A stretch of DNA of 64,000 bases from the NCBI RefSeq assembly GCF_018449545.1, contig NZ_JAAVUR010000002.1, positions 1 to 64,000 on the forward strand. The letters are read 5' to 3'. The DNA comes from Granulicella sp. dw_53 (lineage in GTDB: Bacteria; Acidobacteriota; Terriglobia; Terriglobales; Acidobacteriaceae). A program made the translations under genes and the position numbers. The notes beneath the pieces are model-generated. The model had not been told where the DNA came from and did not search any database. It worked only from the letters and a program-made list of their open reading frames with translations. Each line of letters starts with the position of its first letter. Position 1 is the stretch's first letter. This document shows, one piece after another, positions 16,880-25,719 of the stretch.

Positions 16880-18516
16880 GATTGGTTGTCGGCGGTGGCG
16901 AGCTGCGTGTCTTTGGCGGCGCGGCTGAGGGCGATGCGTAGATCGGCGACCTTGTTGAGGGTGAAGGCGGCCGGGTTGGTGGGGGCGGTGACGGCGATGA
17001 AGTCGGCGCGAGTGACGTCTTGCAGGAAGAAGGAAGGGCGCGGGTCGGGGTTAATGGGGGCGACCTCTACGTGGCTTAGTTCGAGGTTGCGGACGTGGCG
17101 AAAGAAGAAGCCTGCCGCAGGCATGGGGCCGAACATGCCGGGGTCGGGATACTTCTCGATGTTCTCTGGCGGGACGACTTTGACGAGGTCTGCGTAGGCT
17201 CCGCCCTGGTGCTGGATGTAGACGTTGGAGAGCTTGATGTCCTTGATGTCGTAGCCGGGGATGCCGGAGAGGATGGAGCAGACGCGGGAGTTGGTGTTGT
17301 AGCTGACGAAGTTGTCGACCATGACGCGCTGCAGTGTGCCGACGACCGTACTTTGATTGCCGGTGCCCTTGGGGCCGCGCAGGCGAACGCCGAGGCGGAA
17401 GAAGAGAGGCGCCTCGATGACGTCGCGCTGCGTGATGTTGGAGATGGTGATGTCTTCGCAGAGGGCTCCGTCTTCGGACTCCAGTGCGAGTCCCTGGCAG
17501 CCTTCGAAGACGCAGTTGGAGATGGTGATGTTCTTGAAGCCGCCGTTGGACTCGGTGCCACACTTGATACGGCCGGTGCGGGGGACTTTGGCGTCGTCGG
17601 TGAACTTCTTGAAGGTGCCGTCGAGGACGGTGCCTAGCTCGTAGTAGCCGGTGACGTGGCAGTTGGTGATGGTGACGTTCTCGGTGGGGCGGTTGTAGCC
17701 GAGGGCGAAGCTGGACTTGGGACAGATGGCGTCGTCCCAGGGTGAGTTGACGGTGCAGTTGGAGACGCGGACGTTCTTGCAGCAATCGATGTCCATGCCG
17801 TCGCGGTCGGTGTCGATCTTGAGGTTATCGATGGTGAGGTTGTCGACGCCGGTGAGGAGCAGGCCGAAGTGGCCGCCCTTGAGGATGGAGAAGTCGCGGA
17901 AGATGACGTTGCGGCAGTTCTTGAGTGCGATGGCTTTGTTGCCGACGCCGGGCTGCTCGGCGCGGTAGATGGGGTAGTTGCCACGGGCGGCGCGTGCGGC
18001 TCCGAAGCTGAGGCCTTTGCCATAGATGAGGCCGGGACCGGTGATGCTGAAGTCGTGGATGTCCTCGCCCCAGAGCAGGGAGTTGTGCCAGTGGTTGTGG
18101 CCGTAGTCCTGGAAGGCGTCGTAGGAGGTCTTGGGCTCGGCTGCGTCGTAGGTGCCGCCCATGTAGCCGGTGGTCTGGTTGGGGAGCGGCGAGTCGGCGG
18201 CGAGGATGGTGCTGCCCTGTGAGAGGTAGAGGTGGACGTAGCTCTTGAGGTGGAGGGAGAAGCAGAGGTAGGTCCCGGCAGGGAAGACCAAGGTGCCGCC
18301 GCCAGCGGCTGCTACGGCGTCGATAGCCTTGTTGATGGCGGGGGAGTCGACGGTCTTGCCGTCGCCGGTGGCTCCGTAGGTGCGGACGTCGAAGAAGAGC
18401 GGAGAGGTTGCGGGTTTACCCGCGGCGAAGGCAGAGGGAGCCGCAGTGGCTGCCGCGGCGAGGGCGAAGGGGCTGAGCTTGAGGAGGTCGCGACGGGTGG
18501 AGCCTAAGGTGGTCAT
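16873..18516 (-). CDS. GH28-family polygalacturonase-like enzyme, Tat-exported
   Basis: 547 residues. The N-terminus STRRDLLKLSPFALAAAAT is a twin-arginine signal. A pectate-lyase-like right-handed beta-helix follows, starting with FFDVRTYGATGDGKTVDSPAI. GH28 catalytic landmarks appear as TDRDGMDIDCCKNV (first Asp pair) and PWDDAICPKS (DD of motif II); the usual GHG motif is not obvious, and RIKCGTESNGGF corresponds to the RIKT-like motif. Expected action is hydrolysis of galacturonan or rhamnogalacturonan in the periplasm. Placement next to GH35/GH106-like genes supports a pectin-degrading set. The missing clear GHG motif leaves exact specificity open. Confidence 0.88.
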   Translation of the reverse strand: MTTLGSTRRDLLKLSPFALAAAATAAPSAFAAGKPATSPLFFDVRTYGATGDGKTVDSPAINKAIDAVAAAGGGTLVFPAGTYLCFSLHLKSYVHLYLSQGSTILAADSPLPNQTTGYMGGTYDAAEPKTSYDAFQDYGHNHWHNSLLWGEDIHDFSITGPGLIYGKGLSFGAARAARGNYPIYRAEQPGVGNKAIALKNCRNVIFRDFSILKGGHFGLLLTGVDNLTIDNLKIDTDRDGMDIDCCKNVRVSNCTVNSPWDDAICPKSSFALGYNRPTENVTITNCHVTGYYELGTVLDGTFKKFTDDAKVPRTGRIKCGTESNGGFKNITISNCVFEGCQGLALESEDGALCEDITISNITQRDVIEAPLFFRLGVRLRGPKGTGNQSTVVGTLQRVMVDNFVSYNTNSRVCSILSGIPGYDIKDIKLSNVYIQHQGGAYADLVKVVPPENIEKYPDPGMFGPMPAAGFFFRHVRNLELSHVEVAPINPDPRPSFFLQDVTRADFIAVTAPTNPAAFTLNKVADLRIALSRAAKDTQLATADNQSL

Positions 18517-18658
18517 GGTTGGTGATGCTAGCAGAGCTGATATACGGATTGGAAGAGTTTCCCTTTGGGAATATGCAGAAGGCGTAACGGTGATCCTTGG
18601 GATAACTGTTGATAAGAACGGGTTGATTCTGCTGATCGTTTTCAGAGGCCTATCGTCT

Positions 18659-19252
18659 TTAGGGTTTTATGGGAGCGGTGCGGTCCAGATCGAGGTTGAG
18701 CTCGAGGACGTTGACGCGGGGTTCGCCGAGGAAGCCCAGTTGACGTGGTTGAGTGTGAGCGGCGACGAGGCGGTTGACGGCGTCTTCGGAGAGGTGGCGC
18801 TGGCGGGCGATGCGGGTGACCTGGAAGTCGGCGGCGGCGGGGGTGATATCGGGGTCGAGGCCAGATCCGGAGGCGGTGACGAGATCGATGGGGACGGCGG
18901 TGTCGGGGTCGTCGTGCCGGTTGGAGGCTACGTCCGAAGTGATGCGGTCGATGAGCTTCTTGTTGGTGGGGGCATAGTTGGAGCCGCTGGAGTTGGCGGC
19001 GTCGTAGCCGTTGCCGGCCGCGGAGGGACGAGAGTGGAAGTAAGCGGGCGCGGTGAAGGGCTGGCCGATGAGGTGGGAGCCTATGAGTTGAGGAGCTGCT
19101 CCGCTGGTGGCCTGGGTGTAGATGAGCTGTCCGTTGGCTTTGTCCTTGAAGAGGAGTTGGGCTATGCCGGTGACGACCAGCGGATAGACGAGGCCGAAGA
19201 GGATCGTAGTGGCTACGGTGTAGAGGACGGCGGTGAGGATGTTGCGCTTCAT
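18659..19252 (-). CDS. kdpC: KdpC subunit of the K+-transporting ATPase
   Basis: 197 residues, typical KdpC length. One N-terminal membrane helix (ILTAVLYTVATTILFGLVYPLVVTGIAQ) and the family motifs GSHLIGQPF, YFHSRPSAAGNGYDAANSSGSNYAPTN (in part), VPIDLVTASGSGLDPDI and RIARQR. KdpC assists high-affinity ATP binding and complex stability in the KdpFABC pump at low external potassium. It is last in the operon and separated from kdpB by ~150 bp that contain a hairpin repeat, unusually far for kdp genes. Confidence 0.97.
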   Translation of the reverse strand: MKRNILTAVLYTVATTILFGLVYPLVVTGIAQLLFKDKANGQLIYTQATSGAAPQLIGSHLIGQPFTAPAYFHSRPSAAGNGYDAANSSGSNYAPTNKKLIDRITSDVASNRHDDPDTAVPIDLVTASGSGLDPDITPAAADFQVTRIARQRHLSEDAVNRLVAAHTQPRQLGFLGEPRVNVLELNLDLDRTAPIKP

Positions 19253-19308
19253 GGTTTGTTCCTTTGTTGCTGTTCAATGTGGTGAGGGTCTTGCCCTGGA
19301 GAAAACCG

Positions 19309-19370
19309 CAGGTCCTTCGACTACGCAGATCACGATAAGACTGTGATCTGCTTCGCTCAGGATGACACTT
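19309..19370. repeat. Intergenic palindromic repeat between kdpB and kdpC
   Basis: GCAGATCAC (19325-19333) pairs with GTGATCTGC (19343-19351), flanked by GGTCCTTCGACTACGC and CTTCGCTCAGGATGACAC. This arrangement looks like a repetitive extragenic palindrome. Its position inside an operon may lower kdpC expression relative to kdpAB or protect the kdpAB message from 3' decay. Confidence 0.65.
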
Positions 19371-19400
19371 CTAAATAGATCCGATCATTACAAGATTTCC

Positions 19401-21464
19401 TTATGCAAGATGGACGGCGGTGATGATCATGTCGATGAGCTTGATGCCGAGGAACGGGGCGACGAGGCCGCCTAGTCCGTAGATGAGCAGGTTGCGGCGA
19501 AGCAGGGACTCGGCGGACATGGCTTTGTAACTTACTCCTCGGAGAGCGAGTGGGATGAGGCCGATGATGATGATCGCGTTGAAGATCACGGCGGAGAGGA
19601 CTGCGGACTGCGGCGTCTTCAGGTGCATGATGTTGAGCGCGGTGAGGACGGGGAAGACTCCGGCGAACATTGCGGGGATGATGGCAAAGTATTTCGCGAC
19701 GTCGTTGGCGATGGAGAAGGTGGTGAGAGCGCCGCGAGTCATGAGGAGCTGCTTGCCGATCTCCACGATCTCGATGAGCTTGGTGGGATTCGAGTCGAGG
19801 TCCACCATGTTGCCCGCTTCCTTTGCGGCTTGCGTGCCGGAGTTCATGGCGACGCCTACGTCTGCCTGGGCGAGCGCGGGTGCGTCGTTGGTGCCGTCTC
19901 CGGTCATGGCGACGAGTTTGCCGTCGCCCTGCTCGCGCTTGATGAGGTCCATCTTGTCCTTGGGCTTGGCTTCGGCGAGGAAGTCATCGACGCCTGCTTC
20001 GCGTGCGATAGCGGCGGCGGTGAGGGGGTTATCGCCGGTGATCATGATGGTCTTGATCCCCATGGAGCGGAGTTGAGCGAAGCGCTCCTTCATGCCGCCC
20101 TTGACGATGTCCTTGAGATGGATGACGCCGAGTGCGGTGCGGTTTTCAGCGACGACGAGCGGGGTGCCGCCGGAGCGGGCCACGAGTTCGACGGATGCGC
20201 GCACCTCGTCGGGAAGTGTGCCGCCGTTCTCATTGAGGAACTTGGCGATGGCGTCGGTGGAACCTTTGCGGATGATGCGTGCGACGGTGTTGCCACTGCC
20301 GGTGATGTTGACGCCGGACATGCGGGTGACGGCGGAGAAGGGAACGAACTCGGCCTGGAGATCGGAGATCTCGCGTCCGCGCAGACCATACATCTCTTTG
20401 GCGAGTACGACGATGCTGCGGCCCTCGGGCGTCTCATCGGGAAGAGAGGAGAGCTGCGCGGCGTCGGCGAGCTGGTCCTTGCTGACGCCGGGGGCGGGAA
20501 TGAACTCGGAGGCCTGACGATTGCCAAGGGTGATGGTGCCAGTCTTGTCGAGCAGCAACGTGTTGACGTCGCCCGCGGCTTCGACGGCGCGGCCGGACAT
20601 GGCGAGGACGTTGTGCTGGACGAGGCGGTCCATGCCTGCGATGCCGATAGCGGACAACAGACCGCCGATCGTCGTAGGGATGAGGCACACGAGCAATGAG
20701 ATGAGGACGAAGACGGACTGCGGTGCCGTCGAGTAGATCGCAATGGGCTGCAAGGTGACGACCGCGAGCAGGAAGACGATGGTGAGGCCGGCGAGAAGGA
20801 TATTGAGGGCGATCTCGTTGGGAGTCTTCTGACGCTCCGCGCCTTCGACGAGCGCGATCATGCGGTCGAGAAAGGTCTCGCCGGGATTGGAGGTGATGCG
20901 GACCTTGATCTGGTCGGAGAGCACGCGGGTGCCGCCGGTGACAGCGGAGCGGTCGCCGCCAGCCTCGCGGATGACGGGGGCAGACTCGCCGGTGATGGCC
21001 GACTCATCGACCGAAGCGACGCCTTCGATTACCTCGCCGTCTCCGGGGATCATGGAGCCTGCGATGCAAAAGCAGAGGTCGCCGGAGCGGAGGTTGGCGC
21101 TGGGGACCTCTTCGGTAGAGCCGTCGGGACGGAAGCGGACGGCGGTGGTCTCGGACTTGGCGCGGCGAAGGGCGTCGGCCTGTGCCTTGCCGCGGCCTTC
21201 GGCCATGGCTTCGGCGAAGTTGGCGAAGAGGACGGTGAACCAGAGCCACAGAGTGATCTGGAGGTCGAAGCCGAGAGAGGTGCGGTGCGCGATGATATCG
21301 CGGACGAGATAGATGGAGGTGATGACGCTGCCGATCTCGACGACGAACATGACGGGATTCTTCATCATGGTGCGGGGAGAGAGTTTAGCGAATGCCTCGA
21401 CGAGGGCGCGGCGAACGATCTTGGCGTCGAAGAGGTTCTTTGCTTTGGAGCTGCGGTTTGCCAT
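19401..21464 (-). CDS. kdpB: KdpB, P-type ATPase catalytic subunit
   Basis: 687 residues, normal for KdpB. Phosphorylation motif [14 protein letters not shown], actuator-domain loop [16 protein letters not shown], hinge [14 protein letters not shown] and [21 protein letters not shown] are all present, and several membrane helices are visible at both ends. It hydrolyses ATP to drive potassium through KdpA. It lies 47 bp after kdpA and before kdpC in the leftward operon. Confidence 0.98.
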   Translation of the reverse strand: MANRSSKAKNLFDAKIVRRALVEAFAKLSPRTMMKNPVMFVVEIGSVITSIYLVRDIIAHRTSLGFDLQITLWLWFTVLFANFAEAMAEGRGKAQADALRRAKSETTAVRFRPDGSTEEVPSANLRSGDLCFCIAGSMIPGDGEVIEGVASVDESAITGESAPVIREAGGDRSAVTGGTRVLSDQIKVRITSNPGETFLDRMIALVEGAERQKTPNEIALNILLAGLTIVFLLAVVTLQPIAIYSTAPQSVFVLISLLVCLIPTTIGGLLSAIGIAGMDRLVQHNVLAMSGRAVEAAGDVNTLLLDKTGTITLGNRQASEFIPAPGVSKDQLADAAQLSSLPDETPEGRSIVVLAKEMYGLRGREISDLQAEFVPFSAVTRMSGVNITGSGNTVARIIRKGSTDAIAKFLNENGGTLPDEVRASVELVARSGGTPLVVAENRTALGVIHLKDIVKGGMKERFAQLRSMGIKTIMITGDNPLTAAAIAREAGVDDFLAEAKPKDKMDLIKREQGDGKLVAMTGDGTNDAPALAQADVGVAMNSGTQAAKEAGNMVDLDSNPTKLIEIVEIGKQLLMTRGALTTFSIANDVAKYFAIIPAMFAGVFPVLTALNIMHLKTPQSAVLSAVIFNAIIIIGLIPLALRGVSYKAMSAESLLRRNLLIYGLGGLVAPFLGIKLIDMIITAVHLA

Positions 21465-21511
21465 GGTGATTTTTTCCTGACTTGCCTAAAACAGAACTGG
21501 GAGAGACGGAG

Positions 21512-23308
21512 TTAGAAGGTCTTTCCGGCTTGCATGAGAAGGTGCTCGAGGATCGGGCCGAGCGAGAGTGCTGGGAAGAAGGTGAGCGCGCCGACGATGA
21601 GGATGACTCCGACGAGCAGCACGGTAAAGAGCGGTGTGTGCACGGGGAAGGTTCCAGGCGATGGCGGGACGAGTTTCTTCTCTGCGAGGCTGCCGGCGAT
21701 GGCAAGCATCGGGACGATCATGAAGAAGCGTCCGATGAGCATCGCCGCGGCGAGCGACAGGTTATACCAGTGGGTATTCGCGCTGAGGCCTGCGAAGGCA
21801 GAGCCGTTGTTGCCCGTCGCGGAGGTGTAGGCATAGAGGATCTCGGAGAGGCCATGAGGTCCGGCGTTCGCAAGCGATGCGAGACCAAGGTTCGGCATCA
21901 TAAGCGAGACGGCGGAGAAGCCGAGGATGGAGAGCGGAAAGATAAGCACGTAGAGCATCGCCATCTTGACGTCGAAGGCTTCGATCTTCTTGCCGAGGTA
22001 CTCGGGAGTGCGACCGACCATAAGACCGGCGATGAAGACAGCCAGGACGACGAAGATCAGCATGCCGTAGAGACCCGCGCCAACGCCGCCGAAGATGACC
22101 TCTCCGAGCATGATGTTGACGAGCGGGACGAGGCCGCCGAGGGGCATGAAGGAGTCGTGCATGGAGTTGACCGCTCCGCAACTGGCGTCGGTGGTGACGG
22201 TGGCGAAGAGAGCGGAGTTGGCGATGCCGAAGCGAACCTCTTTGCCTTCCATGTTGCCGCCAGACTGGGATGCGCTGACGTGCTGATCGATGTGCATAGC
22301 TTGCATGCTGCTGGTGTGGAGGAGCGGATTGGGCTGGGCTTCCGCGTAGTAGGCGACAAAGACACCGGCGAAGAAGAGCACGGACATGGCAGCGAAGACA
22401 GCCCAGCCGTGTGCGGGAGAGCGAGTCATGCGTCCGAGGGTGACGGTGAAGGCCGCGGGGATGAGGAAGATGGAGAACATCTCCATCAGGTTCGAGAGTG
22501 GAGTGGGGTTCTCGAAGGGATGGGCGCTGTTGGCGTTGAAGAAGCCGCCGCCGTTGGTGCCGAGCATCTTGATGGCCTCCTGCGAGGCGACCGGGCCTTG
22601 TGCGATGGACTGGGTAGTGACGGTCGTCGTCGTGGTTTTACCATCTGTGCCGGTGGCGGTTACAGTCTGCGGCTGGACGAGCGTGGCCTGATCGTAGGGC
22701 CGAAAGTTTTGGACGACTCCCTGCGAGACCAGAAGCAGCGCGTAGATCAGGCAGGTGGGAAGCAGCACCCAGAGAGAGGCGCGCGTAGTGTCGACCCAGA
22801 AGTTGCCGAGGGTCTTCGACTCTTTGCGGGAGATACCCCGGATGAGCGCGACTGCGAGGGCCATGCCGACCGCCGCGGAGAAGAAGTTGTGATACGCGAG
22901 GGTGAGCATCTGGGTGAGATAGCTCATGGTCGCTTCGGGTACGTAGGACTGCCAGTTGGTGTTGGTGGTGAAGGAGACAGCAGTGTTGAGGGCGAGGTCC
23001 GGCGCGACGTTGGCGAGGTGCTGCGGATTCAGGGGCAGGAGGTGCTGGAGGCGCTCGATGGCGTAGGTGGCCAGCAAGGTGACGAGGCTGAAGATCAGCA
23101 TGACGATGGAGTATTCGGTCCAACGCATCTCGTGGGTCTCGTCGATACCGCAGATGCGGTAGAGGAGACGCTCGATGGGACGGAAGAAGCGGTCGGCGAA
23201 GGTGTGCTGGCGCTCGAAGACGCGGGCCATGTAGATGCCGAGTGGCGTCGCGCAGGCGAGCACGAGAGCGAAGAAGATTGCGATTTGAAACCAGCCGTTG
23301 GCGGTCAT
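21512..23308 (-). CDS. kdpA: KdpA, potassium-binding channel-like subunit
   Basis: 598 residues with ~10 hydrophobic segments and the four degenerate selectivity-filter loops of Kdp[37 protein letters not shown] (in part), [17 protein letters not shown] and [15 protein letters not shown]. This forms the high-affinity K+ pathway in the cytoplasmic membrane. It starts 28 bp after kdpF. Confidence 0.98.
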   Translation of the reverse strand: MTANGWFQIAIFFALVLACATPLGIYMARVFERQHTFADRFFRPIERLLYRICGIDETHEMRWTEYSIVMLIFSLVTLLATYAIERLQHLLPLNPQHLANVAPDLALNTAVSFTTNTNWQSYVPEATMSYLTQMLTLAYHNFFSAAVGMALAVALIRGISRKESKTLGNFWVDTTRASLWVLLPTCLIYALLLVSQGVVQNFRPYDQATLVQPQTVTATGTDGKTTTTTVTTQSIAQGPVASQEAIKMLGTNGGGFFNANSAHPFENPTPLSNLMEMFSIFLIPAAFTVTLGRMTRSPAHGWAVFAAMSVLFFAGVFVAYYAEAQPNPLLHTSSMQAMHIDQHVSASQSGGNMEGKEVRFGIANSALFATVTTDASCGAVNSMHDSFMPLGGLVPLVNIMLGEVIFGGVGAGLYGMLIFVVLAVFIAGLMVGRTPEYLGKKIEAFDVKMAMLYVLIFPLSILGFSAVSLMMPNLGLASLANAGPHGLSEILYAYTSATGNNGSAFAGLSANTHWYNLSLAAAMLIGRFFMIVPMLAIAGSLAEKKLVPPSPGTFPVHTPLFTVLLVGVILIVGALTFFPALSLGPILEHLLMQAGKTF

Positions 23309-23336
23309 GGGTCGAATTTCCCTTTAGTAAGTGGAG

Positions 23337-23423
23337 CTAGAACTTTTCCGGACGAAGCAGAGCGAAGACGAGGTATCCGAGGAGCGAGAGAGTAACGAGC
23401 GAGAGGAGGATGGTTTCGATCAT
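23337..23423 (-). CDS. kdpF: KdpF small subunit
   Basis: 28-residue single-helix peptide: MIETILLSLVTLSLLGYLVFALLRPEKF split here as helix ETILLSLVTLSLLGYLVFAL plus tail LRPEKF, which is the characteristic KdpF ending. The ATG at 23423 overlaps the TGA of the 34-codon gene upstream (ATGA), so its translation is coupled to that gene. KdpF stabilises the KdpABC complex. Confidence 0.95.
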   Translation of the reverse strand: MIETILLSLVTLSLLGYLVFALLRPEKF

Positions 23424-23524
23424 GAGCGGGCCTCTTTGTTTCCGAGGCGATCGCAGCCTGCGGTGTATGCGGTAGCGAGAATGAAGAAGATTGCCGTTGC
23501 TGCGATGCATCCGATGTCCCACAT
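23420..23524 (-). CDS. 34-residue membrane peptide translationally coupled to kdpF
   Basis: ATG at 23524, preceded by CAGAAAGGTCGCCTTC, an acceptable ribosome-binding site; the TGA overlaps the kdpF ATG in an ATGA. The peptide MWDIGCIAATAIFFILATAYTAGCDRLGNKEARS consists of one hydrophobic helix from residue ~3 to ~22 with two cysteines, followed by a charged tail CDRLGNKEARS. It is the first gene after the intergenic regulatory region, so it heads the kdpFABC transcript. I know of no standard name. It could be an extra small subunit of the pump or serve to load ribosomes for kdpF. Confidence 0.75.
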   Translation of the reverse strand: MWDIGCIAATAIFFILATAYTAGCDRLGNKEARS

Positions 23525-23791
23525 GAAGGCGACCTTTCTGAGTTGAAGAAGTTCTGTTGGAGGCCGCTCGCGGGAGCGGTCTTGAGACTGAAGCGCGATA
23601 CGCGATCGAAGCATCGAACAGGAGGGATGGCGTACAGGCGTGCAACGGCAGACTCTCTGACTTTGGGGAGGGAGTCTGATTGGAGGTCTTGTAGTTGCTG
23701 CCGGCGAGCTTGCCGCGATCCGGGACGTCGAAGGTGAAATCTTCAGTCACGAATACGATTCCAACAGACGCAGCATAAAGAGTGCGTAGGG

Positions 23792-23814
23792 AAGTCGTAA
23801 AGAAGTAGTAAAAG
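23792..23814 (-). promoter_or_regulatory. Direct repeat, candidate KdpE operator
   Basis: On the plus strand AAGTCGTAAAG (23792-23802) is followed at once by AAGTAGTAAAAG (23803-23814); on the transcribed strand this reads CTTTTACTACTT-CTTTACGACTT. An 11-bp direct repeat with one-turn spacing is the kind of site bound by OmpR/PhoB-family dimers such as KdpE. It lies just after the kdpE stop and ~270 bp upstream of the 34-codon gene, the start of kdpFABC. Binding is inference. Confidence 0.45.
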
Positions 23815-23815
23815 A

Positions 23816-24538
23816 CTACAAAACGTCAGTGCCGGTGGGACGAAAGCGGTACCCGATCCAGGGTTCGGTGAGAATGTAGCGTGGCTCTTCGCTGGTCTCG
23901 ATCTTCTTGCGAAGCTGGCCGATGTTGACGCGAAGGTACTCGGGCTGATCCGCGTTGCTGCCCCAGACGGCGTGAAGCAGGGCGCGGTGGGTGAGCACCT
24001 GGCCGGGGTGTTGCGCAAGGACGAGCAGCAGGTCGAACTGCTTCGGGGTGAGATGGATGTCCTGACCGCGTACGATGACGCGATGCTGAGGAACGTCGAT
24101 GTGGAAGTCTCCGAGATCTAAGACCTGTGTGTCTTTGGCATCGGGAGCCGCCGCGGTATAGCGGCGGAGGTGGGCGCGGACGCGTGCCTGAAGCTCCTGG
24201 ATGCTGAAGGGTTTGGTGACGAAGTCGTCGGCGCCGGCGTCGAGCGCTTCGATCTTCTGGCGGTCCTGGTTGCGGACGGAGAGGACGATGATGGGGACTT
24301 GGGAGATAGCGCGAATCTCGCGGGTGAGTTCGACTCCGTCCATCTGCGGCATGGCGAGATCCGTGATGACGAGATCGGGCTGAAACGCCTCCAGAGCGTC
24401 GAAGGCTTCGACTCCGTTGGCCGCAAGGTGAAGGATGTAGCCCTGTGTGGAGAGGGCGGTGCGAAGGACACGCGTGATCTGGGGCTCGTCATCGACGATG
24501 AGGATTTTGGGTGGGGAATCGCGGTCGGGGGATTTCAC
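23816..24538 (-). CDS. kdpE: KdpE, OmpR-family response regulator
   Basis: 240 residues from GTG 24538, which overlaps the TGA of the KdpD sensor gene (GTGA), giving translational coupling. Receiver domain ~10-125: KILIVDDEPQI acidic pair, acceptor Asp in PDLVITDLAMPQMDG, Thr/Ser and Lys in IIVLSVRNQ and DFVTKPF. Winged-helix C-terminal domain ~140-236: VLDLGDFHIDVPQHRV, LTPKQFDLLLVLAQHPGQVLTH, YLRVNIGQLRKKIE and GYRF. It is expected to activate kdpFABC at low potassium. Its phosphodonor would be the divergently encoded kinase half of KdpD. Confidence 0.95.
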   Translation of the reverse strand: MKSPDRDSPPKILIVDDEPQITRVLRTALSTQGYILHLAANGVEAFDALEAFQPDLVITDLAMPQMDGVELTREIRAISQVPIIVLSVRNQDRQKIEALDAGADDFVTKPFSIQELQARVRAHLRRYTAAAPDAKDTQVLDLGDFHIDVPQHRVIVRGQDIHLTPKQFDLLLVLAQHPGQVLTHRALLHAVWGSNADQPEYLRVNIGQLRKKIETSEEPRYILTEPWIGYRFRPTGTDVL

Positions 24539-25695
24539 TGACGCTCCGGGTTTTGGGTGACGATGTGGACGTCGACGTTGGGGGCCTCTTTGAGGAAGTG
24601 CTGAATGGCCCAGTAGTAAAGGTACTTCCGCCATCCGCTGATCGCCGTGCGCCCGAAGATGATGTGGGTAATGTGCTTCTCGCGGACGAAGTCGGCGGCG
24701 GTATGGGCGATGCTCTTGCCGGGGATGACGAAGACCTGCGCGTTGAGATTGCGGGCGAAGTCGAGGTTCTGGGCGAGGGTGCTCTTCTCGTCGGGATCCT
24801 GGTCTTGCTCGCCGCTGGTCTGGATGTGCAACACGAAGAGCTCTCCTCCGACGCCCTCGGCGATACGCGCCCCGCGAGCGATGAGTGTCTGCGCGGCGCT
24901 GTCGGAGCTGATGCAGACGACGACGCGCTCACGGACGGCCCATTTGTCTTCGATGCGCTTGGCGTCCATGTAGGCGGTGAGGGTGCGGTCGACGGCCTTG
25001 GTGACGTGCTGGAGAGCGAGTTCGCGAAGGGCGATGAGATTGCCGCGGCGGAAGAAGTTGGAGAGGGCCTTTTCGGCACGGTCGACGCCGTAGATGTCGC
25101 CACGGCGCATGCGTGTCTGCAAAGCCTCCGGGGTGAGGTCGGACATGACGATCTCGTCGGCGCGCTGGAGGAGCCAGTCTGGGACGACCTCGCGGATCTG
25201 TATGCCGGTGACGCTCTGTACGGTAGGCGCGACGCTTTCGATGTGCTGCACGTTCATGGTGGCGACGACATCGATGTTCGCGGCGAGGATATCGAGGACA
25301 TCTTCGTAGCGTTTGCGGTGCTTGCTGCCTTCGATGTTGGTGTGGGCGAGCTCATCGATCAGGACGATCTCAGGATGGCGCGCGATGATGGCATCGACGT
25401 CCATTTCTTCGAACGGAACGCCTTTGTAGTCGATCCGTTTGCGGGGGATCTCTTCGAGCTGTTCGGCGAGTTCGGCGGTGCGAGGGCGACCGTGAGTCTC
25501 GACGACTCCGATGAGGATGTCTTCGCCGCGCTGTCGACGTCGGATGGCCTCCGAGAGCATGTTGAAGGTCTTGCCGACGCCAGGCGCGTAGCCGAGGAAG
25601 ATCTTGAAGGTCCCTTGGGTCTTTTCGGGCGCGACCTTGTCCAGCCACTCTTCAGGGCTCTTCGCAGCGGGGTTGGATGGATTTCGGATGGCCAT
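24535..25695 (-). CDS. kdpD: KdpD sensor half: KdpD N-terminal domain plus USP domain, no kinase
   Basis: 386 residues from ATG 25695. Residues ~20-235 are the KdpD sensor domain (FKIFLGYAPGVGKTFNML with Walker A at 35-43; IVLIDELAHTNIEGSKHRKRYEDV in part; MNVQHIES). Residues ~255-380 are a universal-stress-protein-like domain (RVVVCISSDSAAQTLIARGARIA, ITHIIFGRTAISGW). The protein ends at VTQNPERQ with no membrane segments, HisKA or ATPase domain. In E. coli these parts are fused in one KdpD; here the remainder is encoded on the opposite strand starting 24 bp away. It probably works as the soluble K+/nucleotide-sensing subunit of the pair. Coupled to kdpE by a GTGA overlap. Confidence 0.93.
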   Translation of the reverse strand: MAIRNPSNPAAKSPEEWLDKVAPEKTQGTFKIFLGYAPGVGKTFNMLSEAIRRRQRGEDILIGVVETHGRPRTAELAEQLEEIPRKRIDYKGVPFEEMDVDAIIARHPEIVLIDELAHTNIEGSKHRKRYEDVLDILAANIDVVATMNVQHIESVAPTVQSVTGIQIREVVPDWLLQRADEIVMSDLTPEALQTRMRRGDIYGVDRAEKALSNFFRRGNLIALRELALQHVTKAVDRTLTAYMDAKRIEDKWAVRERVVVCISSDSAAQTLIARGARIAEGVGGELFVLHIQTSGEQDQDPDEKSTLAQNLDFARNLNAQVFVIPGKSIAHTAADFVREKHITHIIFGRTAISGWRKYLYYWAIQHFLKEAPNVDVHIVTQNPERQ

Positions 25696-25719
25696 CTTTG
25701 GAGTCGCTCGGTCTACTAT
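25696..25719. promoter_or_regulatory. 24-bp gap between divergent kdpD halves
   Basis: Only 24 bp separate the ATG of the sensor half (minus, 25695) from the ATG of the kinase half (plus, 25720). Each promoter must therefore lie inside the coding region of the other gene, or one message must be leaderless. A GGAG at 25700-25703 precedes the plus-strand ATG but at a long spacing; no good ribosome-binding site precedes the minus-strand ATG. Confidence 0.6.

Noticed and set aside
18380-19285. 301-aa plus-strand frame across GH28 and kdpC
   Set aside because: Antisense shadow; Gly/Val/Glu-rich with no motif, while GH28 and KdpC on the other strand are clear.
21482-23395. 637-aa plus-strand frame opposite kdpA
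   Set aside because: Charged low-complexity shadow of kdpA, whose channel motifs are unambiguous on the minus strand.
24511-25719. N-terminal 403 codons of the open frame containing the KdpD kinase half
   Set aside because: This part lies antisense to the KdpD sensor gene; the kinase's membrane helices begin only at ATG 25720.
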